A stretch of 64,000 nt of DNA from Natronosporangium hydrolyticum (GTDB lineage Bacteria > Actinomycetota > Actinomycetes > Mycobacteriales > Micromonosporaceae): positions 1,178,001 through 1,242,000 of the forward strand of contig NZ_CP070499.1 in NCBI RefSeq assembly GCF_016925615.1. Direction: 5' to 3'. The position numbers were made by a program, and so were the translations under genes. Positions 41,654-51,236 of this stretch are shown here, piece by piece. The notes beneath the pieces are model-generated. The model was not told where the DNA came from and did no database searches. It saw only the letters and a program-made list of their open reading frames with translations. Within the stretch, counting starts at the first letter, position 1; the number at the start of each line of letters is the position of its first letter.

Positions 41654-43588
41654 CTAGAGCGAGCGGGCCAGCCGGTCGGCCAGCAGCCGAGAGAATCGCA
41701 CCGGGTCCTTCAGCTCGCCGCCCTCGGCGAGCAGAGCGGTGCCGTAGAGCAGCTCGGCGGTCTCGGTCAGCGTCTCCTGACCGGAGTCCTGCCCGTGGGC
41801 GTCGCGCAGCGCGGTCACCAGCGGGTGGGACGGGTTCAGCTCCAGGATCCGCTTGACCGGCGGCAGCTCCTGCCCCATCGCGCGGTAGAGCTTCTCCATG
41901 GTCGGGGTGACGTCGTGGTCGGCGCCGACGATGCAAGCCGGGGAGGTGGTCAACCGGGACGAGAGCCGGACCTCCTTCAGATCCTCGCTGAGGGCCTTGG
42001 TCAGCCACTCCAGCAGCGACGCGTACTCCTTGTGCTGCTCTGCCCGGGTGGACTCGGCCTGCTGCTTCTCCTCTTCGGTCTCCAGGTCGATCTGCCCCTT
42101 GGCGATCGACTGCAGCGGCTGCCCGGCGAACTCGCCGACCCGCTCCACCCAGACATCGTCGACCGGGTCGGTGAGCGCCAGCACCTCGTACTCACGGGCG
42201 CGGAACGCCTCAATGTGCGGCGAGTTTTCGATCATCGTCCGGGACTCGCCGGTGAGGTAGAAGATGCTGGACTGGCCGTCCTTCATCCGCTCGACGTACT
42301 CGGCGAGTGAGGTGGGCCGTTCGGCGTCGTGAGTGGAGGGCAGCAGCAGCAGCTCCAGCAGTAGCTCCTGGTTGTCGGCGTCCTCCAGCAGCCCTTCCTT
42401 CAGCACCTGACCGAACTCCTGCCAGAAGGTGAGGTACCGCTCGGCGTCGTTGGTCTTGAGCTCCTTGAGGGTCTGCAACACCTTCTTTACCAGCCGGCGG
42501 CGCATCACCTGGATCTGTCGGTCCTGCTGCAGGATCTCTCGGGAGATGTTCAGCGACAGGTCGTGCGCGTCTACCACGCCCCGGATGAAGCGCAGGTAAT
42601 TGGGGAGCAGGGTGTCGCAGTGCTCCATGATCTGGACCCGCTTGACGTAGAGCTGGAGCCCGCGCCGGGTGTCGGCGTTGAACAGGTCGAAGGGCGCCTG
42701 GGAGGGGATGAACAGCAGCGCCTCGTACTCGAAGGTCCCCTCACCCCGCATAGAGATGATCTCCATCGGGTTGCGCCAGTCGTGGCTGACGTGCTTGTAG
42801 AACTCGTGGTACTCCTCCTCGCTCACCTCCGCCCGCGGTCGAGCCCAGAGCGCCCGCTGTGAGTTCAGCGTCTGCACCTCGGTGGTGGGTTCGGCCGGCT
42901 CCGCACCCTCGGTGTCGGCCGGCGCCGGTTTCGCCACCGCCATCCGGATCGGCCAGGCGATGAAGTCGCTGTACTGCTTGACGATCTGCCGGATCTTCCA
43001 CTCGGCGGTGTAGTCGAAGAGCCGGTCATCGTCGTCGGCGGGCTTCAGGTGCAGGGTCACCGCGGTCCCCTGGGGGAGGTCGGCCACGGTCTCGATGGTG
43101 TAGGTGCCCTCACCGGCCGACTCCCACCGGGTGCCGTCGGTTTCGCCGGCACGCCGGGTGGTCAGCGTGACCTTCTCGGCGACCATGAAGGTGGCGTAGA
43201 AGCCGACCCCGAACTGTCCGATGAGCTCCTGGGGGGCCGCCGAATCCTGCGCTTCCCGTAGCTTCTGCAGCAGCTCTGCGGTGCCGGACTTGGCGATCGT
43301 GCCGATCAGCTCGACCACCTCGTCGCGGGACATGCCGACGCCGTTGTCCCGGACCGTCAGGGTGCGCTGCTCCGGGTCGGTCTCGATGGCGATGTGCAGG
43401 TCCGAGGCGTCGGCGACCAGGTCTTTGTCGCGCATCGTGGCCAGCCGTAGCTTATCCAGGGCGTCCGAGGCATTGGAGATCAACTCGCGTAGGAAGATGT
43501 CCTTGTTCGAGTAGATCGAGTGGACCATCAGCTGCAGCAGCTGCCGAGCCTCGGCTTGGAACTCGAGCGTCTCGACCGGGTTGCTCAC
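41654..43588 (-). CDS. htpG: Molecular chaperone HtpG (Hsp90)
   Basis: This 644-aa bacterial Hsp90 begins ETLEFQAEARQLLQLMVHSI, carries the ATP-site motifs FLRELISNASDALDKLRLA, DNGVGMSRDEVVELIGTIAK and IGQFGVGFYATFMVAEKVTL. The middle-domain Arg region is NISREILQQDRQIQVMRRRL, and the C-terminal dimerisation part ends LLADRLARSL. The GTG at 43588 is well supported by AGGAGGAGAGAC; reading further upstream in frame is not Hsp90-like. The 226 bp between its stop and the dehydrogenase gene hold no feature I could support. No HspR or CIRCE site was evident. Confidence 0.97.
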   Translation of the reverse strand: MSNPVETLEFQAEARQLLQLMVHSIYSNKDIFLRELISNASDALDKLRLATMRDKDLVADASDLHIAIETDPEQRTLTVRDNGVGMSRDEVVELIGTIAKSGTAELLQKLREAQDSAAPQELIGQFGVGFYATFMVAEKVTLTTRRAGETDGTRWESAGEGTYTIETVADLPQGTAVTLHLKPADDDDRLFDYTAEWKIRQIVKQYSDFIAWPIRMAVAKPAPADTEGAEPAEPTTEVQTLNSQRALWARPRAEVSEEEYHEFYKHVSHDWRNPMEIISMRGEGTFEYEALLFIPSQAPFDLFNADTRRGLQLYVKRVQIMEHCDTLLPNYLRFIRGVVDAHDLSLNISREILQQDRQIQVMRRRLVKKVLQTLKELKTNDAERYLTFWQEFGQVLKEGLLEDADNQELLLELLLLPSTHDAERPTSLAEYVERMKDGQSSIFYLTGESRTMIENSPHIEAFRAREYEVLALTDPVDDVWVERVGEFAGQPLQSIAKGQIDLETEEEKQQAESTRAEQHKEYASLLEWLTKALSEDLKEVRLSSRLTTSPACIVGADHDVTPTMEKLYRAMGQELPPVKRILELNPSHPLVTALRDAHGQDSGQETLTETAELLYGTALLAEGGELKDPVRFSRLLADRLARSL

Positions 43589-43725
43589 GTCTCTCCTCCT
43601 GCGGATCGGTAGGCGATGGCGGAAAGGATACGACCACCGTGCCCGCGCCGCCACGGGTGGCCGCCGTGGGTCGGGGCCGGGTCCCTGGGCCCGGTGGTCG
43701 GGTAGGGGTGGACAAGCGACATGAG

Positions 43726-45189
43726 CTAATCGGGTGGCAGTGAGGTCAGGGCCGCCGCCACATCGAGTTCCTGGTTCGGGCGAAGCCACTGCGGCAGCAG
43801 CTCCCGGATCTCCGCCGGGGTCAGCTGCGGTCGCTCCGCCAGCAGCACCGCGATCAGGCCACTGACCAGCGGCGCCGCGAACGAGGCGCCGGAGCCGATC
43901 GCGTAACCGCCGCCCGGTTCGGCGAGCAGCAGTCGCACGCCCGGGGCGAGCACGTCGAGGTCGGGCCGGTACGGGGTGCACGGCCACACCACCCCGGTCG
44001 GCTCGTACGCACCGACCGAGATCACCGTGTCCAGCACCGCCGGCCACTGGTCCGCGTTCGGTTCGCCGCCGCACTGGTCACCGCTACCGTTGTTGCCGGC
44101 CCCGGCGACCACCACCACGCCCTCGCGTTCGGCGTAGTCGGTGGCGGCTTGGATGCCGTCCGGGCACCGGGTGATCCCCAGCACCGACCGGCACTCCACC
44201 GCCATCGAGACGTTGATGATGTCCGCTCCGGCGTCCACCGCCGCGATGATTCCCTCGATCAGGTCGCTCTCCCGGCGGTCGCCGATGTCGACCGGGTGGA
44301 TTCGGGCTCCTGGCGCGATCCCGGGCACGTCACCGGCGGGCTGACCGGCGATCAGCGAGGCGACTCCGGTGGCGTGCACCGTCGGATCGGTGACGCCGTT
44401 GCCTTCGCCGGCCGGCGCGTCGACGTGGTGCCCGTCGGCGACCACCCCACGCAACGACGGGTGCTCGGTGGCTACCCCGCCGCCCTCGATCGTGGCGACC
44501 ACGATCCCGTCCCCCGGTGGATCGCCTGGCCGCAGGTCGAACCGCATCGCCTCCACTTGCCAGGTGGCGTCCGCGGGCGGCCCGGCGGCGGGTTGGCTGA
44601 CCAGCCGCGGCGGGGGACCGGCGAGCTGCCCGGCGGGGAGGTTCAGCGATGCGCTGAGCACGCCGCTGCCCGACCGGTACGCGTCGTCGATCAGCTGCTG
44701 CGCGGCATCGGCCGAGTCGACCGGGACGACCTCGACCCGGGGGCGGACGGCCTCGCCGTACGCGGCCCCGTTGTGGACCAGCAGTACCGCGGGTTCGTCG
44801 ACGGCGACCGCGCCGCCCGGTGCGCCCGGTGCGGTGACCGGCGTGGTGGCGGCGGCGGAGAAGGTGCCGTCGGCCCGGACCGCGCTGACCGCCACCTGCG
44901 CTCGGGGCGGCGGGTCGGCGATCGTCAACGCGCACTGCTCACCGCAGATGGTCGCGGGTACGTCGGTGGTGTAAGCGCCATCGCTGAACCGGTACCGGTC
45001 GGCGTCGGCCACCGGTGCCCAGCTGAGCCTGATCACGTCGCCGTCGGTGATCGCGGAGACCTCGGACATGGGCAACGACGGGTCGGGTCCCGCGCCGTCG
45101 GACCAGGAACCGCCGCTGGTGCACCCGGCCGTGACCAGCAGAACCGCTGTCGCGGCCCCGGCCACCCCTCGCTGTGTACGCGTACGCAC
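43726..45189 (-). CDS. Subtilase-like lipoprotein with Glu in place of the catalytic Asp
   Basis: This 487-aa lipoprotein has a lipobox (LVTAGC), a fibronectin-III-like domain (about 38-125), a linker, and an S8 subtilase-like domain from about 205. His272 in VHATGVASLIAG, the oxyanion Asn in VAGAGNNGSG and Ser436 in GSGASFAAPLVSG are kept. The Asp region, normally DTGV in the family, reads VATIEGGGVATEHPSL, so Glu235 stands in for Asp. It may be a slow or inactive protease, or a binding protein. Starts with GTG at 45189. Divergent from the pseudouridine synthase gene. Confidence 0.88.
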   Translation of the reverse strand: MRTRTQRGVAGAATAVLLVTAGCTSGGSWSDGAGPDPSLPMSEVSAITDGDVIRLSWAPVADADRYRFSDGAYTTDVPATICGEQCALTIADPPPRAQVAVSAVRADGTFSAAATTPVTAPGAPGGAVAVDEPAVLLVHNGAAYGEAVRPRVEVVPVDSADAAQQLIDDAYRSGSGVLSASLNLPAGQLAGPPPRLVSQPAAGPPADATWQVEAMRFDLRPGDPPGDGIVVATIEGGGVATEHPSLRGVVADGHHVDAPAGEGNGVTDPTVHATGVASLIAGQPAGDVPGIAPGARIHPVDIGDRRESDLIEGIIAAVDAGADIINVSMAVECRSVLGITRCPDGIQAATDYAEREGVVVVAGAGNNGSGDQCGGEPNADQWPAVLDTVISVGAYEPTGVVWPCTPYRPDLDVLAPGVRLLLAEPGGGYAIGSGASFAAPLVSGLIAVLLAERPQLTPAEIRELLPQWLRPNQELDVAAALTSLPPD

Positions 45190-45330
45190 GCCGTCCGCTC
45201 CTCCCTGCAGCTGATCGAATTGATCTTAGGTGGCGGCGATTGGGTGCCTGGCCGTCGCCGACCTGGCGGTCTGGCGCTTGTATGCTCGCGGCGATATTGC
45301 TCGCCGAAACCGTCCCGGAACGAGACGACG

Positions 45331-46083
45331 ATGCCCATGGACAGCTGGTCGCGGATCCGAGCGGAGTCGCTGCTCTTCGAGGACGACGCGGTCCTGGCGC
45401 TGAACAAGCCAGTGGGCATCGCGGTCACCGGGGAGCGGCACGACACGGATCTGGTGCGGCTCGCCGCCGAAGCGGGCGAGGAGCTCTTTCCGGTGCACCG
45501 GATCGACAAGGTGACCTCGGGGCTGATCCTGTTCGCGCGGCGGCTTTCCGACCACGGTGCCCTCACTCGGCAGTTCAACAAGCGCACCGTCGACAAGGCG
45601 TACCTGGTGATTACCGAGACCACCGGACTGCCGCCGGCCGGGCGGGTGGAGCTACCGCTCAGCGTCGGCCGCAAGAACCGGGTCCGGATCGCCGCGCCGA
45701 GGGAGGCGATCGTCGCCGACCCGCAGGGCGGCCACTGGACCGTGCCGGAGACCGAACTGCTCGACACCAAGCGGTATCCGGCCATCACCGACTTCACCAC
45801 CCGCTGGTACGACGATCGGAGCACGCTGCTGGTGGTGCGGCCGCGGACGGGCCGGCGGCATCAGATCCGGGTCCACCTGGCGTGGATCGGTCACCCGATC
45901 CTCGGCGACCCGCTCTTCGACAAGGCCGGCACGGCGGCGCGGACCTACCTGCACTCGTGGCAGCTCGGTTTCGATGCCGCCTGGCGGGGCGGGGAACGGC
46001 TGCAACTGGTGGCGCCGCCGCGGGCGGAGTTCTGGGCTCCCATCGGTGGTCCGGTCGACCTCGACCCGGCAGACGGCCGGTAG
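45331..46083 (+). CDS. RluA family pseudouridine synthase
   Basis: This 250-aa RNA-modifying enzyme has the RluA catalytic loop HRIDKVTSGLILFAR with the Asp nucleophile, preceded by VLALNKPVGIAV. The later conserved GRRHQIRVHLAWIGHPILGD is characteristic. No S4 domain; it starts directly with the catalytic fold. The ATG at 45331 is chosen because the fold begins 18 codons later; another ATG is 6 bp downstream. It modifies uridines in rRNA or tRNA; the position cannot be deduced. Confidence 0.92.
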   Translation: MPMDSWSRIRAESLLFEDDAVLALNKPVGIAVTGERHDTDLVRLAAEAGEELFPVHRIDKVTSGLILFARRLSDHGALTRQFNKRTVDKAYLVITETTGLPPAGRVELPLSVGRKNRVRIAAPREAIVADPQGGHWTVPETELLDTKRYPAITDFTTRWYDDRSTLLVVRPRTGRRHQIRVHLAWIGHPILGDPLFDKAGTAARTYLHSWQLGFDAAWRGGERLQLVAPPRAEFWAPIGGPVDLDPADGR

Positions 46084-46090
46084 CGACCGT

Positions 46091-46981
46091 TCAGCGCCCG
46101 GACTGGGAGAAGTGCATCCAGTCGTCGAGAGAACTCCACTCCCCGCCCCAACCCCAGCCGATCTCCGCGAACGCCCGGGTCACCTCGTCGTTGGGCTGGA
46201 TCATCCCGGGCCGGTGGTGGTCCCGGTCGAGGTAGGCGGAGGCGAGTTCGGGCGCCACCGCGTCGTCCCGCCGGTACGGGTTGTGGAACGGGTTGATGTC
46301 GATCGCCAGGCCGTAGGCGTGCTGCGACCACTGGGTGCTCAGGGTGGTCGGCCGGCAGGCGAATCCGCTGGTGTTGTTGCCGTCGCCGGTCGGTGGCGCG
46401 GTCAGCTCGGTGGCCGCGACCACCCGCATCTCCTCGATCGGGAAGCCGGCCTGGTAGATCCGGTCGAAGACGGCGACGACATCCTCGGCCACCGAGCGAT
46501 GCACGATCATCTCGCCAGCGTACGAGCGGCCGTCGAAACCCCAGAAGGTCATGGTCAGGTAGCGCAGCTCGGCCAGCGTCACCGGACACTCGCTGGTCCA
46601 GGTGGAACGGGCCGCCACCGGCTCCGGGACGTCGGTGATGGTGGCCTCGAAGACATCGGCGACCGGCTCGGCGTCGGGCGGCGGGAGCTGCCGGTCGACC
46701 AGCTCCGGCGGAGTGTCTTGGACCTCGCCGAGCCCGTCCGGCCGCTCCGGTAACGGCCGGGTGCCGAGCCAGTCGGGGCGAGCGGGCTCGGCGGCGGTGG
46801 CGTCGTCCGAGGGTTCGGCTGTGGCATTGTTCGGGGGGTCGTCCGGGCTCGGGCTGGGGGAGGCCGGTGGGGTCGTCGGGCCGTCGTCGGTGGGCGGCTC
46901 GCCGATGCCGCAGCCGGCTCCGGCGAGGAGCAGCCCCGCGAGGAGTCCGAGAACACCGCGGCGACCTGCGGAAACGCGCAT
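46091..46981 (-). CDS. M15 family (VanY-like) peptidase lipoprotein
   Basis: This 296-aa lipoprotein has a lipobox (AGAGC), a Pro/Thr/Asp-rich linker of about 60 residues, and a D-Ala-D-Ala carboxypeptidase-like domain. The zinc site is in SQHAYGLAIDINPFHNPY (His and Asp ligands) and the third His near the end in DDWMHFSQ. The catalytic Glu is probably in the neighbourhood of FAEIGWGWGGEW. M15 members trim peptidoglycan stems or hydrolyse cross-bridges at the cell surface. Its stop is 7 bp from that of the converging pseudouridine synthase gene. Confidence 0.9.
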   Translation of the reverse strand: MRVSAGRRGVLGLLAGLLLAGAGCGIGEPPTDDGPTTPPASPSPSPDDPPNNATAEPSDDATAAEPARPDWLGTRPLPERPDGLGEVQDTPPELVDRQLPPPDAEPVADVFEATITDVPEPVAARSTWTSECPVTLAELRYLTMTFWGFDGRSYAGEMIVHRSVAEDVVAVFDRIYQAGFPIEEMRVVAATELTAPPTGDGNNTSGFACRPTTLSTQWSQHAYGLAIDINPFHNPYRRDDAVAPELASAYLDRDHHRPGMIQPNDEVTRAFAEIGWGWGGEWSSLDDWMHFSQSGR

Positions 46982-47071
46982 TACGCCAGGGTAGCTGCGG
47001 GGGTCGGCCGGCGGCGAAGCGCCCGATCAGCGTGGCGGCGGCGCTGTGGTGGTGTGGGTGGGCGGTGAGGT

Positions 47072-47101
47072 GGCGCGGCGGCCCCGAAGGGCCGCCGCGC
47101 C
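47072..47101 (-). terminator. 13-bp perfect hairpin after xylanase gene
   Basis: Arms GGCGCGGCGGCCC (47072-47084) and GGGCCGCCGCGCC (47089-47101) enclose a CGAA loop, 30 bp after the xylanase stop. It is a strong candidate for terminating the xylanase transcript. Confidence 0.8.
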
Positions 47102-47130
47102 GCAGGGTGGGTACCTGCCTGGTGCGAAGG

Positions 47131-48144
47131 TCAGCCTGGACTACAGGAGACTGATGGCCAGTTCCAGTTGCCGTTGTGTTGGATGGTGACGCCGAAGTTG
47201 TTGCCGTTGCCGTTGGGTCTGGCGTGCATCACCTGCGAGCTGGGCCACTGTGGATCAGTGTTCCAGGTGGCGATGATGGTGGCGGGGGAGGGGACGTTCA
47301 TGGTCACGACCCAGTTGTTGGTGCCGCTGACCGCGACGTTGAGGTTGTAGCGGTCGCCCCACTGCTCCCCGGCGGAGAGGGTCGCGTTGCAGCTGCCGCC
47401 GCCGCCGTTGCCGGGTCCGCCGCCGTTGCCCGGACCGCCGTTACCGCCGCCGCTGCTGCCGACCGTGATGTTGGAGTTACCGCTACTCCCGTACCCCTCG
47501 GTCGCCATGATCATGTAGTTGTGGTTGCCCATCGGCATCCCGGCGTTCTGCCAGGCGTTGAAGTGGTTGCCGGTGGTGATGGTGCCGCCGGTCCGTCGAG
47601 ACTGCCGGACGCTCCAGTACTGCTGGAAGGTCGCCGTGCCGATGATGGAGGGCTGGTTGGTCCGGGTGGTCTCGTAGATGTCGTAGGTGCCGCCATCGCT
47701 GGTCACCGTGCCCCGGTAGGCGCCGGTCGGCCGGTAGGTGCCCCAGTTGTCGACGACGTAGTACTCCACCAGTGGGTCGGTCGTCCAGCCATAGAGCGCC
47801 AGGTACGCGTTCCCCGAAGGATTGAATGTGCCGGAGTAGTTCACCGACCGAGGGCCGCCGGTGGCCCAGCCCTTGCCGACGACGAAGTTTCCGGTGTTGC
47901 TCCAGGACGTGCTGTAGTTGCCGCCGGAGCCGAGGTTCATGGAGACGGAGCCGCCGCCGTCGGTCCAGAAGGAGTAGAAGTAGCCGCCGTGGTTGCCGGT
48001 CTGGTTGGAGTTGACCGTCTGCGCTTGGGCGGTCCCGGGCAGGAAGACTCCGGCTGCGACCAGCGCCGCAGTGCAGGCGCCGCTGATGAACATCCGCAAT
48101 CGACTGCGGCTGCGTCTCTGCTGGTAGACGGGGGTGTCGTTCAT
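47131..48144 (-). CDS. Secreted GH11 endo-1,4-beta-xylanase with CBM2
   Basis: This 337-aa enzyme has a signal peptide (about 1-42, ending GTAQAQ), a beta-jelly-roll GH11 domain (about 43-220), a Gly/Asn-rich linker and a C-terminal family 2 carbohydrate-binding module (about 248-335, [20 protein letters not shown]). The GH11 signatures are [12 protein letters not shown] with nucleophile Glu127, and [10 protein letters not shown] with acid/base Glu216. AGGAGGAAG precedes the ATG. It degrades xylan outside the cell. A promoter with a palindrome lies upstream and a hairpin after the stop, so it is a single-gene unit. Confidence 0.97.
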   Translation of the reverse strand: MNDTPVYQQRRSRSRLRMFISGACTAALVAAGVFLPGTAQAQTVNSNQTGNHGGYFYSFWTDGGGSVSMNLGSGGNYSTSWSNTGNFVVGKGWATGGPRSVNYSGTFNPSGNAYLALYGWTTDPLVEYYVVDNWGTYRPTGAYRGTVTSDGGTYDIYETTRTNQPSIIGTATFQQYWSVRQSRRTGGTITTGNHFNAWQNAGMPMGNHNYMIMATEGYGSSGNSNITVGSSGGGNGGPGNGGGPGNGGGGSCNATLSAGEQWGDRYNLNVAVSGTNNWVVTMNVPSPATIIATWNTDPQWPSSQVMHARPNGNGNNFGVTIQHNGNWNWPSVSCSPG

Positions 48145-48262
48145 GGTGCTTCCTCCTCGTGAAACCTGGCGGGCTGCCAGGCACCGGGTGCGACCCAGGC
48201 ACGGGTCGGCGGGGGTGAGGGTGGTGGTTCGACAGTTTGTTCGAGGGCTGTCGATGGCGGAA

Positions 48263-48317
48263 GCCTAGATTCGACCCGATAACACTGTCAATACTTTCCG
48301 GAAACCTTCCGGTAACC
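48263..48317 (-). promoter_or_regulatory. Xylanase promoter with adjacent palindromic site
   Basis: On the minus strand TTGACA (48292-48287) and TAGGCT (48268-48263) are 18 bp apart, about 119 bp upstream of the xylanase ATG. The palindrome TTTCCGGAAA (48296-48305) lies just upstream of the -35 box, followed by a similar half CTTCCGGTAAC (48307-48317). The pair looks like tandem regulator sites. Confidence 0.6.
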
Positions 48318-48529
48318 TGATCGGCTTGCCCGAAATCTCGACCAGGCATAGTTCCTGGTCATAGCGGACACGGTGCCATCCCGCAGGCGCGGGTCGCTGA
48401 AACTCTCGACCAATCCAATCTCGATGCCCGGCGAACAGGCCGATAACTGCGCCGATCTTTTCGGAGCTGGTTCCGGGGCCGCTGGCGCGCGCAGCCGTGC
48501 TCGTGCGGGGCAGACCGTCGCTGTCGCTG
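48318..48529. other. Intergenic stretch without a supported gene
   Basis: This 212-bp part of the 385-bp gap between the xylanase and the lyase-like gene shows no convincing coding sequence. GACCGTC (48513-48519) and GACGGTC (48533-48539) form a weak inverted repeat across the end of the lyase-like gene that could help end its transcript. Otherwise I see nothing in it. Confidence 0.5.
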
Positions 48530-51232
48530 TCAGACGGTCGACCGGTGCGCCGCGGCCTCGTCGAGCGAGTCGCCGATCAGGGCGAGGTTCTGGATCGCGG
48601 CCAGGCCGTACTGGGCCGCGTCGTTGGTCCCCAGGTAGGGGGCCTCCTCCACCGGCGCCAGCACGGTCGGGCCGGCCACCCGGTACCGCTGCCAATCGGA
48701 CTCCCGCTGGAGTCGATTGATGTTGATCTGGTCACCAACATCGTGGCAGAACCCGCGCCAGGCGCGTTCTGCCAGCTCCGGGTCCTCGCTGCTGGCGGCC
48801 GCGTACGCGGTCAGCCGGCTGTGCGCCTGGATCAGTGAGATGCCGGTGAGTCGCTGACCGACCGCCCGCTCCTGCTCCGCCGGGGTGGCCAGGTAGAGCC
48901 GGCAGTACTCCCGCCACGCCTGGGTGAATCCGGGCGTGGCCAGGGTGGTGCCCTCGGTCAGCGCGATGACCTCCGAACAGATCTCGACCAGGCCGAAGAC
49001 GGCCGACAGGTGGGAGACCGAGATCTGCTGCCGGGTGGTGTCGAACCGGCCGGTCGTCAGGTCCAGCAGCGCTTCACCGGTCAGGAAACCACGGGGGAGC
49101 GCGCCGATGTCGGCCATGGTGCCGAGCAGCTTGTCGCGGGCGCGGGTGTCCCCGGTGCGCTCCCAGGCGGTCAGCCAGGCGGCGGCGAGCGCGCCCCAGT
49201 CGGTGCCGAGCCCGATCGCCAGCGCCCGCGGGTCCGGTGTGTACACGTCCCGGCGTACCTTGCGGGTGGCGTCGACCGCCAGCAGCGCCTGCTCGGCGTC
49301 GGCCAGCTCGGTGAGCAGGTCACCGGTGCGTTCGTCGGCGGTCAGGTAGTAGTAGATCCGGCGGTAGCCGGCGTTGGAGATCCGCAGCTGCTTCGCGCTG
49401 CACCCCCAGTGCTGGACATTGTGGCGGGAGCCCAGACCACGCCAGAGTCCGATGTGGTAGACGTCGACCTCGCCGGTGTGCCGGGTCATCGCTTCGGCGA
49501 ACCGGAACACATCTCGGCGGCCGCTACGCAGAAATTGGTACCAGAGCCACAGATCCGGTGACAGCTCCGAGTTGTCCCACGCGTAGCCGCCGATGTCGTA
49601 GCGCCACTGGTGCCGGTCGGCGTCGTAGGCGTGCATCACGTCGCCGTAGTCCCAGAAGCCGTACCAGCGGCGTTGTTCCCGCTGTCGTTGGTAGAAGTCG
49701 AAGACGAAGTCGAGCCGGTCCTCAATGGCCGCCCGGGCCGGGGTGCCCCGGTCGACCGGCGTCCAGTCGCCGAAGACCTGCGCCGCGTGCAGCCGGGCTG
49801 GCGCGGCGACCAGCAGCGGTGGGTCGTTGAGCGCGGCGGCGTCGGCGGCGAGCCGGTGCCCCGGTGGGGTGGCCGAGTAGGCCCGTAGCACCAGTTCGTG
49901 GGTGCGGGCGATGCCGTGCGGGTCGCCGAAGCCGGGCTCGTAGTCCTCGTAGGTGATCTCCAACCCGTCGAGCTGCGCCTCGTACGTCTCCTGCCCCAGC
50001 CCATCGTGGTAGAAGCGCAGGTCCATCGGGTCCGCCGACGGGGACCACAACCAGATCGTTGCGGTCGCGGTCTCGGCGGCCGCGTCGCGGATGTCCAGCC
50101 GGGTCGGGTAGGACCGCCAGAAATCCCGCAGCCCGAACCCGAGCCCACCGCTGGGGCCGCCGAGGTAGCCGTAGCCGGCGCTGCGGTCGGCGGCCGGGAT
50201 GGTGACCCAGCCGGCGTCGGGGCCGGTGCGTTTGCGCAGCGTGAAACCGTCCGGGCTGAGCTGGTCGAGGGTCCAGTCCGCCCAGCGGGGCACCCGGGTG
50301 AGCCGGCCGGAGACGGCCGGGTCCCACTGGTCGACCGGGCCGCACGGCTCGCCGGCGAGCTGGGCGGACCGGAACCGCTCACCGGGGTCCCGGCGGAGTC
50401 CGGTGATGCCGCGGACCGCTTCGGTCAGGAAGCCGGGGGAGCCGTCCTCGCTGGCGGGCCCGGCCAGTCGGATGTGCCGGTCGTGCGGTTCGTCGCGCAT
50501 CGGCACGTCGGCCCGCAGCCCCAAGCCGGCGAGGAAGTCCCGGTCAGCGTCGCCGTCCCAGATTAATGAGTGGACCACCCGGACCTGGTCGCTGCCGGCG
50601 TAGAAGTAGAGCCGGACGGTGAACGGCAGCCACCGGGGCGCCCGCCCCGGCCGGTCGGCGGGCGGGGCGGCCGGCGCGTGCCGGCCGGTCAACCGGACCA
50701 CCGCCCGCACCGGGCCGGTCTGCTCGACGGTGACCGTCTCGACTTCGCCCCGCAGCTCCTCCCGGACCTGGCTGCCGGCGCCGTCGGTGACCGGGGTGTC
50801 CTGCCAGAGGCTGACCAGTCGCACCGCCCGCACGACCTCCTGACCGGCGCGGGTCGCGGCCTGCAGCAGCATCGGGCCGCTGCGGGGGATCAGCCAGGTC
50901 ACCTCACCGGTGTCCACAGTCACCGAAGCGTCGGTGGTGACCACCCGCACCGGCCGGGCGGGAGCCGGCGGGGTCGCCGCCGGCACCACCGTGTACGCGT
51001 CGGCGGGCTCGGCCTGCGGCCCGAGCGCGTGGGCGGACCACTTCACCGAGCCGTCCGGCCAGGTCGCGGTGGTCCAGCTCTGGCTGGCGACCAGCGGACC
51101 GGCCACTCCGCCGGCGCGGACCGCGAACGGCGTGCCCGCGCTCACCGTTCCGCGTGGCCAGGGGACGCCCCAGGTCACGCCCCCGCCGGGCTGCCCCAGC
51201 CAGTGAACGGTGGTCGGTAGCTGGTCGGTCAT
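48530..51232 (-). CDS. Exo-rhamnogalacturonan lyase-like (YetA/PcRGLX-type) protein
   Basis: This 900-aa cytoplasmic protein (no signal peptide) has an N-terminal beta-barrel part (TTVHWLGQPGGGVTWGVPWP, then SWTTATWPDGSVKWSAHAL), a middle beta region, and a long helical toroid part (WYGFWDYGDVMHAYDADRHQ, HNVQHWGCSAKQLRISNAGY). This is the layout of the YetA/exo-rhamnogalacturonan-lyase-related family. It is the last gene of a Bacillus lpl/yes-like operon and starts 4 bp after the permease stop, so it probably acts on the imported pectin-derived oligosaccharide. The activity itself is inferred from resemblance and context. Confidence 0.75.
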   Translation of the reverse strand: MTDQLPTTVHWLGQPGGGVTWGVPWPRGTVSAGTPFAVRAGGVAGPLVASQSWTTATWPDGSVKWSAHALGPQAEPADAYTVVPAATPPAPARPVRVVTTDASVTVDTGEVTWLIPRSGPMLLQAATRAGQEVVRAVRLVSLWQDTPVTDGAGSQVREELRGEVETVTVEQTGPVRAVVRLTGRHAPAAPPADRPGRAPRWLPFTVRLYFYAGSDQVRVVHSLIWDGDADRDFLAGLGLRADVPMRDEPHDRHIRLAGPASEDGSPGFLTEAVRGITGLRRDPGERFRSAQLAGEPCGPVDQWDPAVSGRLTRVPRWADWTLDQLSPDGFTLRKRTGPDAGWVTIPAADRSAGYGYLGGPSGGLGFGLRDFWRSYPTRLDIRDAAAETATATIWLWSPSADPMDLRFYHDGLGQETYEAQLDGLEITYEDYEPGFGDPHGIARTHELVLRAYSATPPGHRLAADAAALNDPPLLVAAPARLHAAQVFGDWTPVDRGTPARAAIEDRLDFVFDFYQRQREQRRWYGFWDYGDVMHAYDADRHQWRYDIGGYAWDNSELSPDLWLWYQFLRSGRRDVFRFAEAMTRHTGEVDVYHIGLWRGLGSRHNVQHWGCSAKQLRISNAGYRRIYYYLTADERTGDLLTELADAEQALLAVDATRKVRRDVYTPDPRALAIGLGTDWGALAAAWLTAWERTGDTRARDKLLGTMADIGALPRGFLTGEALLDLTTGRFDTTRQQISVSHLSAVFGLVEICSEVIALTEGTTLATPGFTQAWREYCRLYLATPAEQERAVGQRLTGISLIQAHSRLTAYAAASSEDPELAERAWRGFCHDVGDQININRLQRESDWQRYRVAGPTVLAPVEEAPYLGTNDAAQYGLAAIQNLALIGDSLDEAAAHRSTV

Positions 51233-51236
51233 GCTG

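Noticed and set aside
43589-44074. Upstream extension of HtpG
   Set aside because: Hsp90 proteins start at the GTG at 43588, which has a strong ribosome site; the extension is Arg/Gly/Ala-rich.
44149-45330. Upstream in-frame extension of the RluA-type gene
   Set aside because: It runs opposite the subtilase-like gene with no domain-like sequence; the RluA fold starts near 45331.
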